A model generated the notes under the pieces. That model worked only from the letters and a program-made list of their open reading frames with translations. It ran no database searches and was not told the origin of the DNA. Both the position numbers and the translations under genes were made by a program. From positions 1 to 43,662 of the IMG/VR virus record IMGVR_UViG_3300025769_000235: DNA of 43,662 nucleotides; one strand, written 5' to 3'. The DNA is from a virus. Of this stretch, positions 7,745 through 14,314 are shown piece after piece. The stretch's first letter is position 1. Every line of letters begins with the position of its first letter.

Positions 7745-7928
7745 AATTCACCTTTTTCAGCAGGGCCTTTAATTCATCAAGAGCATAAGCGACACCCTGT
7801 ATTTCGCCGACTCTTGCCTTGTAGTCCTCCCAATCGGAAACACTACCACTTGTGATGGATTGACTTATGTCATCCATCCTATCAATCAATCTCTTGTTGT
7901 ATTGACTAATAAAATTATAAACGTCCAT
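7719..7928 (-). CDS. Small helical hypothetical protein
   Basis: 69 aa, overlapping the GroES start by 26 bases. All-helical prediction by eye (SDWEDYKARVGEIQGVAYAL, DELKALLKKV). Small proteins of this type, with a W/F-E-D-YK motif, recur between portal and capsid genes of marine phages. Function unknown. Confidence 0.65.
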   Translation of the reverse strand: MDVYNFISQYNKRLIDRMDDISQSITSGSVSDWEDYKARVGEIQGVAYALDELKALLKKVNYVEDTDST

Positions 7929-7937
7929 ACATGCCCC

Positions 7938-8075
7938 TTATTTCTTTTTTATAGCGCCCCCGCGCATACGACGCATAGCCATCTTCTTGGCTTTGTTCAT
8001 GCCGCCCATCATTTTTTTAGCTACTACATTACCACCACGATTGCGGCGCATAACTTTCTTTTTAGCTCCAGCCAT
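7938..8075 (-). CDS. 45-aa Lys/Arg/Gly/Met-rich micro-protein
   Basis: ATG at 8075 preceded by GAAGGAAACGAGAAA, stop TAA at 7938. Translation starts MAGAKKKVMRRNRGGN and ends MRRMRGGAIKKK; about 40% of residues are Lys or Arg and there are no acidic residues. It overlaps the end of the upstream gene by 14 bases. The extreme basic charge suggests DNA or RNA contact, perhaps inside the head; this is inference. Confidence 0.68.
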   Translation of the reverse strand: MAGAKKKVMRRNRGGNVVAKKMMGGMNKAKKMAMRRMRGGAIKKK

Positions 8076-8529
8076 TTTCTCGTTTCCTTCTTCGGGTTAA
8101 GATTAGACCTATATAATCGTCTTTTGTGTAGTTTTCGTAGTATCCCATTTTCTCTAGCTTTTTGCTAGCGTCATCTAACTCTGACAACCTTTGTATGAAT
8201 ACCATTGTAAAATCTGTTTGAAAAGCTAATAACCATAAATCTATCTTATTAGCAGCGAACCATTCATTCATTACCACACATGCGGCTTCAACTTGATCAT
8301 AAGGCTGTTCTGCATTTTCCTCAACACAAATAACAACCGAGTGGTTAGACGTAAATCTTTTGCACTGTGCTACTACAGTCTTCCACAGATCTTCCTGATC
8401 CAGACACTCAACAACTTTTAACCTATCGTCCTGTAGTGCCTTCTTTGCAAAAGGACAAGGAGCAAAGCCAGCTTGTGCGTCAACCACACTTAAATCAGTG
8501 TGCACCCAATTCTCTATTAGTTCTCTCAT
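8062..8529 (-). CDS. Conserved hypothetical protein (DUF1415-type pattern)
   Basis: 155 aa. The motif GFAPCPFAKKALQDDRLKVV, then CKRFTSNHSVVICVEE and a stretch ending YDQVEAACVVMNEWF..NKIDLW, matches a family I recall from cyanophages and other marine phages, with a conserved C-P-F/Y-A-K near the N-terminus and MVFIQRLSELDDASKKLEKM-GYY near the C-terminus. It resembles DUF1415 proteins in outline. Biochemical role unknown. Confidence 0.7.
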   Translation of the reverse strand: MRELIENWVHTDLSVVDAQAGFAPCPFAKKALQDDRLKVVECLDQEDLWKTVVAQCKRFTSNHSVVICVEENAEQPYDQVEAACVVMNEWFAANKIDLWLLAFQTDFTMVFIQRLSELDDASKKLEKMGYYENYTKDDYIGLILTRRRKRENGWS

Positions 8530-8535
8530 TCTTGC

Positions 8536-9921
8536 TTAATTTCTTAAATTATCAAACATATCACCAAAGAAACTAGAAGAGCCGCTTGGAGAGTAAATCT
8601 GTCCACTTGGTTTTCTTTTGCGCTCTCTCATCCCGAACCTCTCAAGGAAGCTGTCAAAAGCACTGGTCTCAGGAACAGGCTGATACATGTTGCCCCCAAC
8701 ATTTTTGAGGTTTGAGTAATCTACTTGAGCAAATTGATTAGCTGTTGAGGAACCACGACCTAGCTCCATGCCGTATGGTTCAAGTATATTATTTAACTCA
8801 TCCGGCGTTAACGGAGTCTGGTTCGGCATCCCCGGGCCGTACATGTTTTGATCGTCGGGTAAATTTTCTCCGTCAACAACCGACTTTATCATTCCCTCAA
8901 GATCGCGAAAACCAGCCGTTCTAGGATCCTCACCAAAAAGTCCCGCTAACTGTTCGCCAGCGGTGGTTGCATTAAGAGAGCTTTGCGGCCCACCAAACAG
9001 GTTCGTTCCAAACACTGCACCTGTTTCTTTATCCACAGTAATCGTCCTACCATCTGGCAGTGTTTCAGTTGTTGCGCGGCTAAAACCCGGCTGGAGGGTG
9101 TTGTCAACAGGAGTAGATACTGTTTTCTCTCCAGTCAGAGGATGCTGACTACGCTTTTCCTCAAAACCTGTTGTATTTACTGGAGCAGTGCCGATTGGAG
9201 TAGGTTCTGGGGCTGGGGCCACAGGAGCGAAAGCACCAACAAGCGCATCTTTGGCTTGAGTTGGATTTAACCCACCGAGAAACTGGCCTAGAATACCACC
9301 ACCCGGGCGAGGGTTATTAGGATCAAAAGAATCAAAACCAGTCACACCGGGCAAGCCGTACTCTTTAGTACCCAACTGAGCCAAGGCCATTCCAATGGGT
9401 CCACCAACAAGACCCATTGCTCCACGAGCAAGCATTTCACCTGTGCCTTGCTTTCGAGCCTGCTCCATCACAGGACCATATGCGGTCTGATAATTCGCTT
9501 TTTGCACTCCCGAGCGTAGCTGACCCGTAGGAGCGGTATCAAATTGACGGTTATAACCAAGCCGACCCGGAGTGTTTGTTGGATTTGCAAATTTTGAAAA
9601 CTGGTTGTTCGCAATAGAAGAACGAGTATTTAAATCCATTAAATTTGAGTAATCAATTTTAGATGGATCTATGCCAAGAACTCGACTAAAAATTCCATCT
9701 TTTCCGTAAGGATTTTTATCGGTGATTTGATTTACGGCATTAAACGAAGCTCTCACATGATTTTCGCTTAATCCACCTAAATTATTCGGCCCACCATACT
9801 CTTGCTGACCGAACGAGTCGTCATGCATGCCAAAGTTATCCGACATTCCGCTAGAAGCCGAGCCACTAGAAGCCGAGCCGCCGACGCTGTCTACTGTATC
9901 AGTGCCGTCTTCCCTGCCCAT
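8536..9921 (-). CDS. Large Gly/Pro/Asn-rich late protein, probable virion component
   Basis: 461 aa. Low-complexity N-terminus (Gly/Ser/Asp), then Pro- and Asn-rich segments with short hydrophobic helices (about 155-185, ARGAMGLVGGPIGMALAQLG). A repeated theme of NPNNPRPGGG and proline-rich linkers suggests an extended protein. No family recognised. It sits in the late unit between the small lysis-type genes and head genes. Its TAATG start overlap and the SD inside the preceding gene's last codons show tight coupling. Confidence 0.68.
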   Translation of the reverse strand: MGREDGTDTVDSVGGSASSGSASSGMSDNFGMHDDSFGQQEYGGPNNLGGLSENHVRASFNAVNQITDKNPYGKDGIFSRVLGIDPSKIDYSNLMDLNTRSSIANNQFSKFANPTNTPGRLGYNRQFDTAPTGQLRSGVQKANYQTAYGPVMEQARKQGTGEMLARGAMGLVGGPIGMALAQLGTKEYGLPGVTGFDSFDPNNPRPGGGILGQFLGGLNPTQAKDALVGAFAPVAPAPEPTPIGTAPVNTTGFEEKRSQHPLTGEKTVSTPVDNTLQPGFSRATTETLPDGRTITVDKETGAVFGTNLFGGPQSSLNATTAGEQLAGLFGEDPRTAGFRDLEGMIKSVVDGENLPDDQNMYGPGMPNQTPLTPDELNNILEPYGMELGRGSSTANQFAQVDYSNLKNVGGNMYQPVPETSAFDSFLERFGMRERKRKPSGQIYSPSGSSSFFGDMFDNLRN

Positions 9922-10238
9922 TAGCTAACTCCACGGAACTTTCCACCTTGGATTGCTTTGCCCATGCCACGACATGACATGTACTTGCCATCCTTGGCAT
10001 TTATTTCTGCCTCTTGAGCTTCACGGAGCTTCTTGGAACGATCGAATTTTTTTCTCATCCGCTCCTTAGTCTCTTCGTCTTCTTCCTTGGTCTGGGGCTT
10101 TGCAACTGATGACATGTGTTTCTCCAATGTCTCTGACCCGCCGTCTTTGCGACCACGGGCTTTCTTCATAAGTTTCTTTGCGGAAGAACGGTTGATACCA
10201 AGATCATCTGCAAACTGATTTATTCTTGGTCCTGCCAT
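9921..10238 (-). CDS. Small basic protein with N-terminal HTH-like segment
   Basis: 105 aa. Residues 5-27 (RINQFADDLGINRSSAKKLM) read like a winged-HTH or MerR-type helix-turn-helix; the middle is a charged coil; the end is SCRGMGKAIQGGKFRGVS. That C-terminal motif recurs in other small proteins of this window (13784 and 14119). The last codons CGT GGA GTT supply a Shine-Dalgarno for the next gene, which starts within the stop (TAATG). Function unknown; DNA contact is possible. Confidence 0.7.
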   Translation of the reverse strand: MAGPRINQFADDLGINRSSAKKLMKKARGRKDGGSETLEKHMSSVAKPQTKEEDEETKERMRKKFDRSKKLREAQEAEINAKDGKYMSCRGMGKAIQGGKFRGVS

Positions 10239-10351
10239 TTCTTTCCCCAGTTAATGATCTCGTCTATGGTACGCCCACAGCCGATACATCTTACACGTTC
10301 TTCGTCTAAGACACAAATACCTACACACGGGCTAGGTTTATTTGTGCTCAT
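10220..10351 (-). CDS. DUF1289-like cysteine protein, 43 aa
   Basis: ATG at 10351, TAA at 10220; too short for most gene finders. The sequence has SPCVGICVLDEERVRCIGCG followed by RTIDEIINWGK. This is the DUF1289 signature, with Cys at 9, 13, 22 and 25 and the conserved R-T-x-x-E-I-x-x-W. The four Cys suggest a metal or Fe-S site. It overlaps its upstream neighbour by 14 and its downstream neighbour by 19 bases. DUF1289 proteins are common in Proteobacteria; their function is unknown. Confidence 0.85.
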   Translation of the reverse strand: MSTNKPSPCVGICVLDEERVRCIGCGRTIDEIINWGKKWQDQE

Positions 10352-10535
10352 GGCCCATCCAGATTCCAAAAACGCCAGTCATGGCACCAACCACCACCGA
10401 AACAAAGGCTGATTGCTGCGAAGTTGGGTCTGGTAAATCCATAAACCATTCGGCGCAGCGCCAAGACATTATCGTACTAGCCAGCATCATAAATCGCGGC
10501 AGGATCTTCCACCTGAGAAAAGTCTCGACAGACAT
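10338..10535 (-). CDS. Small two-span membrane protein
   Basis: 65 aa with two hydrophobic segments (about 12-30, LPRFMMLASTIMSWRCAEWF; and about 42-60, FVSVVVGAMTGVFGIWMG). Its start shares the A of the upstream stop (TAATG). It sits one micro-gene away from the 3-TM holin, so a role as a second holin, antiholin or pinholin is possible but not shown. Confidence 0.68.
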   Translation of the reverse strand: MSVETFLRWKILPRFMMLASTIMSWRCAEWFMDLPDPTSQQSAFVSVVVGAMTGVFGIWMGHEHK

Positions 10536-10642
10536 TACTTACACAGATCTTCATACTTGGTTGTGTGCACTCTGTGCTGCGCCATGTCACCTACATGATT
10601 ATTCAAAAACAGCATGTCTAATAGTCTCCGTAAAAAGCTCAT
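10535..10642 (-). CDS. 35-aa micro-protein in the lysis cassette
   Basis: ATG at 10642 overlaps the holin stop (ATGA) and the TAA at 10535-10537 overlaps the next ATG (TAATG), so translation would be coupled on both sides. The holin's last codons AAG GGG give a Shine-Dalgarno. The sequence opens MSFLRRLLDMLFLNNHVGDM, an amphipathic helix. The perfect fit between two genes is the main evidence; function unknown. Confidence 0.6.
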   Translation of the reverse strand: MSFLRRLLDMLFLNNHVGDMAQHRVHTTKYEDLCK

Positions 10643-11034
10643 TTGGTTAACCCCTTTGCCTTCTCGAAGCTACGCATTCCCCCCAAACCAAGCATACCCA
10701 ACAAGACAGTCATTAAGCTGTCCATATCAAAAGATGGATACGCTACTGCCTCAACACCCATATATGCAGTCACTACATCCATAGTCGGGAAGACCAAAAA
10801 GTGAGCGAATAGGGCCAAGCTACAGCACCATCCCACGCTCGGTCGCCAACCCGCCACAAACAGATTCCGTGACTTGGCTTCTTCAGCATTGATAGCTAAC
10901 TGGCCCTTGGCAAGTTCCTGTGCATGGCGCTCCGCCATAGTGGCAATCTCATGCGCCAACTTGTTCTTCTGGTCTTTGTCCTCGACAAACTTACCAATTA
11001 ACTCGGTCGCCGGACCAATCAGAGCTTGTAACAT
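10639..11034 (-). CDS. Holin, 3-TM superfamily (GTA holin type)
   Basis: 131 aa. A charged helical N-terminus (residues 1-50, including KNKLAHEIATMAERHAQELA) precedes a membrane part with the family signature GWRPSVGWCCSLALFAHFLV, then PSFDMDSLMTVLLGMLGLGG and MRSFEKAKG. This is the pattern of the Holin_3TMs family found in gene-transfer agents and tailed phages. It should form the membrane lesion that releases the lysozyme, which lies at 36437 in the other late block. Confidence 0.85.
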   Translation of the reverse strand: MLQALIGPATELIGKFVEDKDQKNKLAHEIATMAERHAQELAKGQLAINAEEAKSRNLFVAGWRPSVGWCCSLALFAHFLVFPTMDVVTAYMGVEAVAYPSFDMDSLMTVLLGMLGLGGMRSFEKAKGLTK

Positions 11035-11324
11035 TACTTATCCCCTAACATTAATTTTATTCGAGCTAACTCAATCTCCAGATCATGCACTCGCTTGACA
11101 GTGTCCTGCACAGATTTTGGCGGCTCAAAGTCATCAATCCAGTTATCATTCTCTTCTACTTCTTGCATAGTTAGCTCAAGGTTATGCTCAAGGAAAGCGA
11201 TACGCTCAACCAAACCAAAATAAACCCAAACAGAAACGCCGGTAAAAGCAATCATACTAATCAGGTTGCGGAGAGGTATCGTGACCTCGCTTGCCTCATT
11301 TAACCTTGTGGCTGTGCTTTTCAT
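11034..11324 (-). CDS. Single-span coiled-coil membrane protein, possible lysis accessory
   Basis: 96 aa. One N-terminal hydrophobic segment (about 17-39, IPLRNLISMIAFTGVSVWVY) followed by two coiled-coil stretches (about 43-60 and 73-93). The layout of short cytoplasmic part, one span and long coiled coil is that of an i-spanin, and the gene directly precedes the holin. No outer-membrane partner gene with a lipobox was found, so spanin is a guess. TAATG overlap with the holin gene. Confidence 0.7.
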   Translation of the reverse strand: MKSTATRLNEASEVTIPLRNLISMIAFTGVSVWVYFGLVERIAFLEHNLELTMQEVEENDNWIDDFEPPKSVQDTVKRVHDLEIELARIKLMLGDK

Positions 11325-11391
11325 TGGATTTCCTGTTTTTTTCCGCCTGCTTCTTAGTGGTGTGGTTGTGCATGTCCCACATCATCATCAT
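11296..11391 (-). CDS. 31-aa His/Lys-rich micro-ORF after the portal
   Basis: ATG at 11391 overlaps the portal stop (ATGA); TGA at 11296. It begins MMMMWDMHNHTTKKQAEKNR and contains several His and Lys. It overlaps the following gene by 29 bases. The portal's final codons AGA GGT give a weak Shine-Dalgarno. Position at an ATGA junction is the only support, so this is tentative. Confidence 0.4.
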   Translation of the reverse strand: MMMMWDMHNHTTKKQAEKNRKSNEKHSHKVK

Positions 11392-13784
11392 TGACCTCTC
11401 TTCAGATCAGCTTGAGTGTTAATACGATAGACGTTTACTTCGTTACGATCATTGGCAATACCCTGCTGTGCCTGCATACGCTGCATAGCCAGTTGTGCCG
11501 ACTGCTCTAACTTAGCCTGATCAATCTGGAAGTCCATTGCATCATTCTGCATCTTACGCTGGATCTCTGTGGTATCGTTCTGCAACTCCTGCTGGCGAAT
11601 CTCAACCAGTGGGTCAGGCTTTTGCGGTGGGATAAGAAGAGGTGCCAACTGTTCAAGTGTTTCTGAAATCTGCTGTGCAACCATAGCTTCAACAGCCATT
11701 GGGTCAACCTGTGGCACTACCTCTCCTGCCATCTGTGCCTGTTGAACTGCTTTTTGGAATACATCTTCAACAATATCCCTAGCAAACAAAGACACATGCT
11801 CCTGAACGTGAGCCTGCAACAATAGGAAAGCCTGCGGACTAGCCTGAATAGCAGGAGACTGAATCATGGATGCATGCACTCTGATATGAGCACGATGATC
11901 TTGCTCCTTAAATGCCTGACTAGGTGCACCCTTGAGAGCCATAGCATTTTCCATAGCCGGATCATTAGGCTGTGGAGGCTGCGGTGCGGGTAGGATAGCG
12001 TCGATGTTCTTTACATCCAACGCATCATACATCCGACGATAGGCTTCATACAGATTATGCATCTGCGGCGCGGCCTGTGCTAACTGCAACTGTGTCTGGG
12101 CAAGAGACAGTCGCTGGGCCATAGAAAAGATTGACGGGTCGGAGACAGGGAGAATATCTACACGCCCGTCAAAGTCTTGTGCCATTATCTGTGGGTTGAC
12201 ATTCGGACCAACCATGTATGGATACGGCATCGGATTCGTAGCAAAGATCTCCGCTAACATACGGAACTCTGCTTTTTGTGCGTAATGTAGGCGCTTATGA
12301 ATGCTTGAGATAATCTTCGAGCCCTGTTCGATAAGAGCTACCGTTGTTCCCACGGGGGCCTGTGAATTTACATCCGCGACCTTTGTGTCTGCAACTTGTG
12401 CAAAGCGTCTACCTGAATCAACGACCACCCCGAGTAATTGAGCCAGCGTTGCAGAAGGCTCCTTGTACGGGAGTGGGATAATAGAATTGCGAACATCACC
12501 GCCGGGAACATCGATATCGCGGAACTCACCCGGGTTAATAGGTTCATCGTCATTTCGTACACGAACACCACGGGCCTTGAAACCACCCGGTAAATTCGAG
12601 AGCGTACCCGCATCAATAAGCTGACGGAGAATAGATGTAGCGGCACGAGATAATCCTCCAATCATATGCAGTAAACCAAACCCGTAGAAACCAAAACCGG
12701 GCAGGAACTTGAAGTGAACAAAGTAATCACGCTTGCGGCGCATTGGATCCTGCTCACGATAGTTTCTTACTACCGAGAGAATCTGTCCCGAATCACCGTC
12801 CATAGTGACGATATACGGCAGCTTGATACCCGTAGCTTCACCTTCCTCATCCAGATCCTCAAATCCCTCAAGGTCAAGATCAACATGGACTTCATGGATA
12901 GTATAAAGCTCGTCACTGTATCCCGGGCGCAATCCCTGAAGCTCGTCAGCCTTTCCACGAATTGTTGAGTCAGACTCTTCATCTTCTGTTGCAGACAAGT
13001 CAACATCTCGATATACACCTCCTACCTGTAACTTACGGATTTCATTCTCGCTCATACGAACGACATGTGTGTAACGCTCCGCTGTACGCAAATCTGATGC
13101 AGCATACGGCACAACCAAATCTTCAGCCGGAACAAACTTAGACACAGCACGTTGCCGTGTCGGATCAAAATAAACCTTCTTAAATGTAGAACCAGTAATC
13201 GGAAGGTAAAACAACATCTGATCCGTGTCCTGATCAAACTCCTCCATTATCTCCGTAATCTGGTAATTCATAAAGTCCTTAACACGCTGGGCCTGATCCT
13301 CAACTTCCTTAGTCTGCTGACCAAGTATCTGCGTCTTTACAGGACCACCCGGAGGCAACATCTCTTTGTATGCCTGCGCCTGAAACTGCGTCACAGCTTC
13401 ACTCAATAACGGATGCGTTACACCAGACGAACCAAGAAACGGCTCGGAACGCTCCTCGTAATTAATCCCCAGTAATACTAAACCCTTCGATATAGTCTCT
13501 TCCCACTCCTCACGAGAAGACTTATCCTCATCTACCTTAGAACCAAGGTCCGAGGACAAAGCTCCAAGTACCGAGTCATCAAGTACTTCAGCCAAGTTAG
13601 CATTGTGATCGTACTCTTCAGCCTCAACCTCGATCATCTGTTCTTCGCCAACAATCTCAATGCCCGGAGGTAACATTTCCTGCTGATCCATAGGTACTTG
13701 GACCTCGGTCATCTGTTCTTCTGCGGTCATCCCCGGTCCGCCGGGACCCATTGCAGGTGCAACCATCTGTGGAGGTAATGCCAT
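11388..13784 (-). CDS. Portal protein (P22-like, podovirus type)
   Basis: 798 aa. Long acidic N-terminal tail (residues 1-70), then a portal core starting SSREEWEETISKGLVLLGIN and ERSEPFLGSSGVTHPLLSEA, with FQAQAYKEMLPPGGPVKTQI, FYLPITGSTFKKVYFDPTRQ and FVPAEDLVVPYAASDL. The C-terminus (about 680-798) is Gln-rich coiled coil, like the barrel of P22 portal. P22 gp1 is 725 aa, so the length fits. It forms the dodecameric ring for DNA packaging and tail attachment. It lies two small genes and one large gene after the terminase. Confidence 0.9.
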   Translation of the reverse strand: MALPPQMVAPAMGPGGPGMTAEEQMTEVQVPMDQQEMLPPGIEIVGEEQMIEVEAEEYDHNANLAEVLDDSVLGALSSDLGSKVDEDKSSREEWEETISKGLVLLGINYEERSEPFLGSSGVTHPLLSEAVTQFQAQAYKEMLPPGGPVKTQILGQQTKEVEDQAQRVKDFMNYQITEIMEEFDQDTDQMLFYLPITGSTFKKVYFDPTRQRAVSKFVPAEDLVVPYAASDLRTAERYTHVVRMSENEIRKLQVGGVYRDVDLSATEDEESDSTIRGKADELQGLRPGYSDELYTIHEVHVDLDLEGFEDLDEEGEATGIKLPYIVTMDGDSGQILSVVRNYREQDPMRRKRDYFVHFKFLPGFGFYGFGLLHMIGGLSRAATSILRQLIDAGTLSNLPGGFKARGVRVRNDDEPINPGEFRDIDVPGGDVRNSIIPLPYKEPSATLAQLLGVVVDSGRRFAQVADTKVADVNSQAPVGTTVALIEQGSKIISSIHKRLHYAQKAEFRMLAEIFATNPMPYPYMVGPNVNPQIMAQDFDGRVDILPVSDPSIFSMAQRLSLAQTQLQLAQAAPQMHNLYEAYRRMYDALDVKNIDAILPAPQPPQPNDPAMENAMALKGAPSQAFKEQDHRAHIRVHASMIQSPAIQASPQAFLLLQAHVQEHVSLFARDIVEDVFQKAVQQAQMAGEVVPQVDPMAVEAMVAQQISETLEQLAPLLIPPQKPDPLVEIRQQELQNDTTEIQRKMQNDAMDFQIDQAKLEQSAQLAMQRMQAQQGIANDRNEVNVYRINTQADLKRGQ

Positions 13785-14119
13785 TAAAATGTTCCTTTAA
13801 AAGTTCCGCCACGAGCTTTTAGTACAGCCTTGCTCATACCGCCAGTCTTATATTTCTTTGCAAGCTTTGGATCTATCTTCTCCTGCACACCTTCTGGTAA
13901 CTTTGAAAAGCCTTCATACTTGGAAGGTACAGCATTCATGCCGCCGGACTTTGCATTCTTAATTAAGCTTCCAATGTCTTTTTTGTCTTTCTCACTGATT
14001 GGCTTATCAGGTTCCATTTTTTTAGGTTTAAAAGTTTTTCCAGTATCCCGAATTGCTTCTAAAGCTTCTGGTGACATTTCTGTTGTCTTTGCTTTAGTAC
14101 TTTTGTTTTTTTCACCCAT
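13784..14119 (-). CDS. Small basic protein with FKGTF C-terminus
   Basis: 111 aa, Lys-rich, with charged helices and the C-terminus KTGGMSKAVLKARGGTFKGTF reduced to the key residues GG..K....GG.FKGTF. The codons for the last residues, AAA GGA ACA TTT TAA TG, contain a Shine-Dalgarno for the portal gene and a TAATG overlap. No function recognised. The same ending occurs in the next gene upstream. Confidence 0.7.
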   Translation of the reverse strand: MGEKNKSTKAKTTEMSPEALEAIRDTGKTFKPKKMEPDKPISEKDKKDIGSLIKNAKSGGMNAVPSKYEGFSKLPEGVQEKIDPKLAKKYKTGGMSKAVLKARGGTFKGTF

Positions 14120-14313
14120 TAGAATGTTCCTTTGAATCTCTGTTGACGGGCAATAGGACTAAAGCCCTTGATCATGCCGCCATCAGCTTTTGCCAACTTA
14201 TCCATTCTCTCCCGCTTGATTTTTTCAAGCACAAGAAATCTATCGTACTCGTTGTCAGGGAGCTTTGTTACATCCCTGTCAGCCTGTTTCATAATTTCTT
14301 TGTCTGTTCGCAT
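14119..14313 (-). CDS. Small protein with FKGTF C-terminus
   Basis: 64 aa, charged N-terminus (MRTDKEIMKQADRDVTKLPD) and the ending GGMIKGFSPIARQQRFKGTF. Its final codons AAA GGA ACA TTC TAA TG again combine a Shine-Dalgarno with a TAATG overlap to the following gene. Small proteins with this ending are common beside portal genes in marine phages. Function unknown. Confidence 0.7.
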   Translation of the reverse strand: MRTDKEIMKQADRDVTKLPDNEYDRFLVLEKIKRERMDKLAKADGGMIKGFSPIARQQRFKGTF

Positions 14314-14314
14314 T

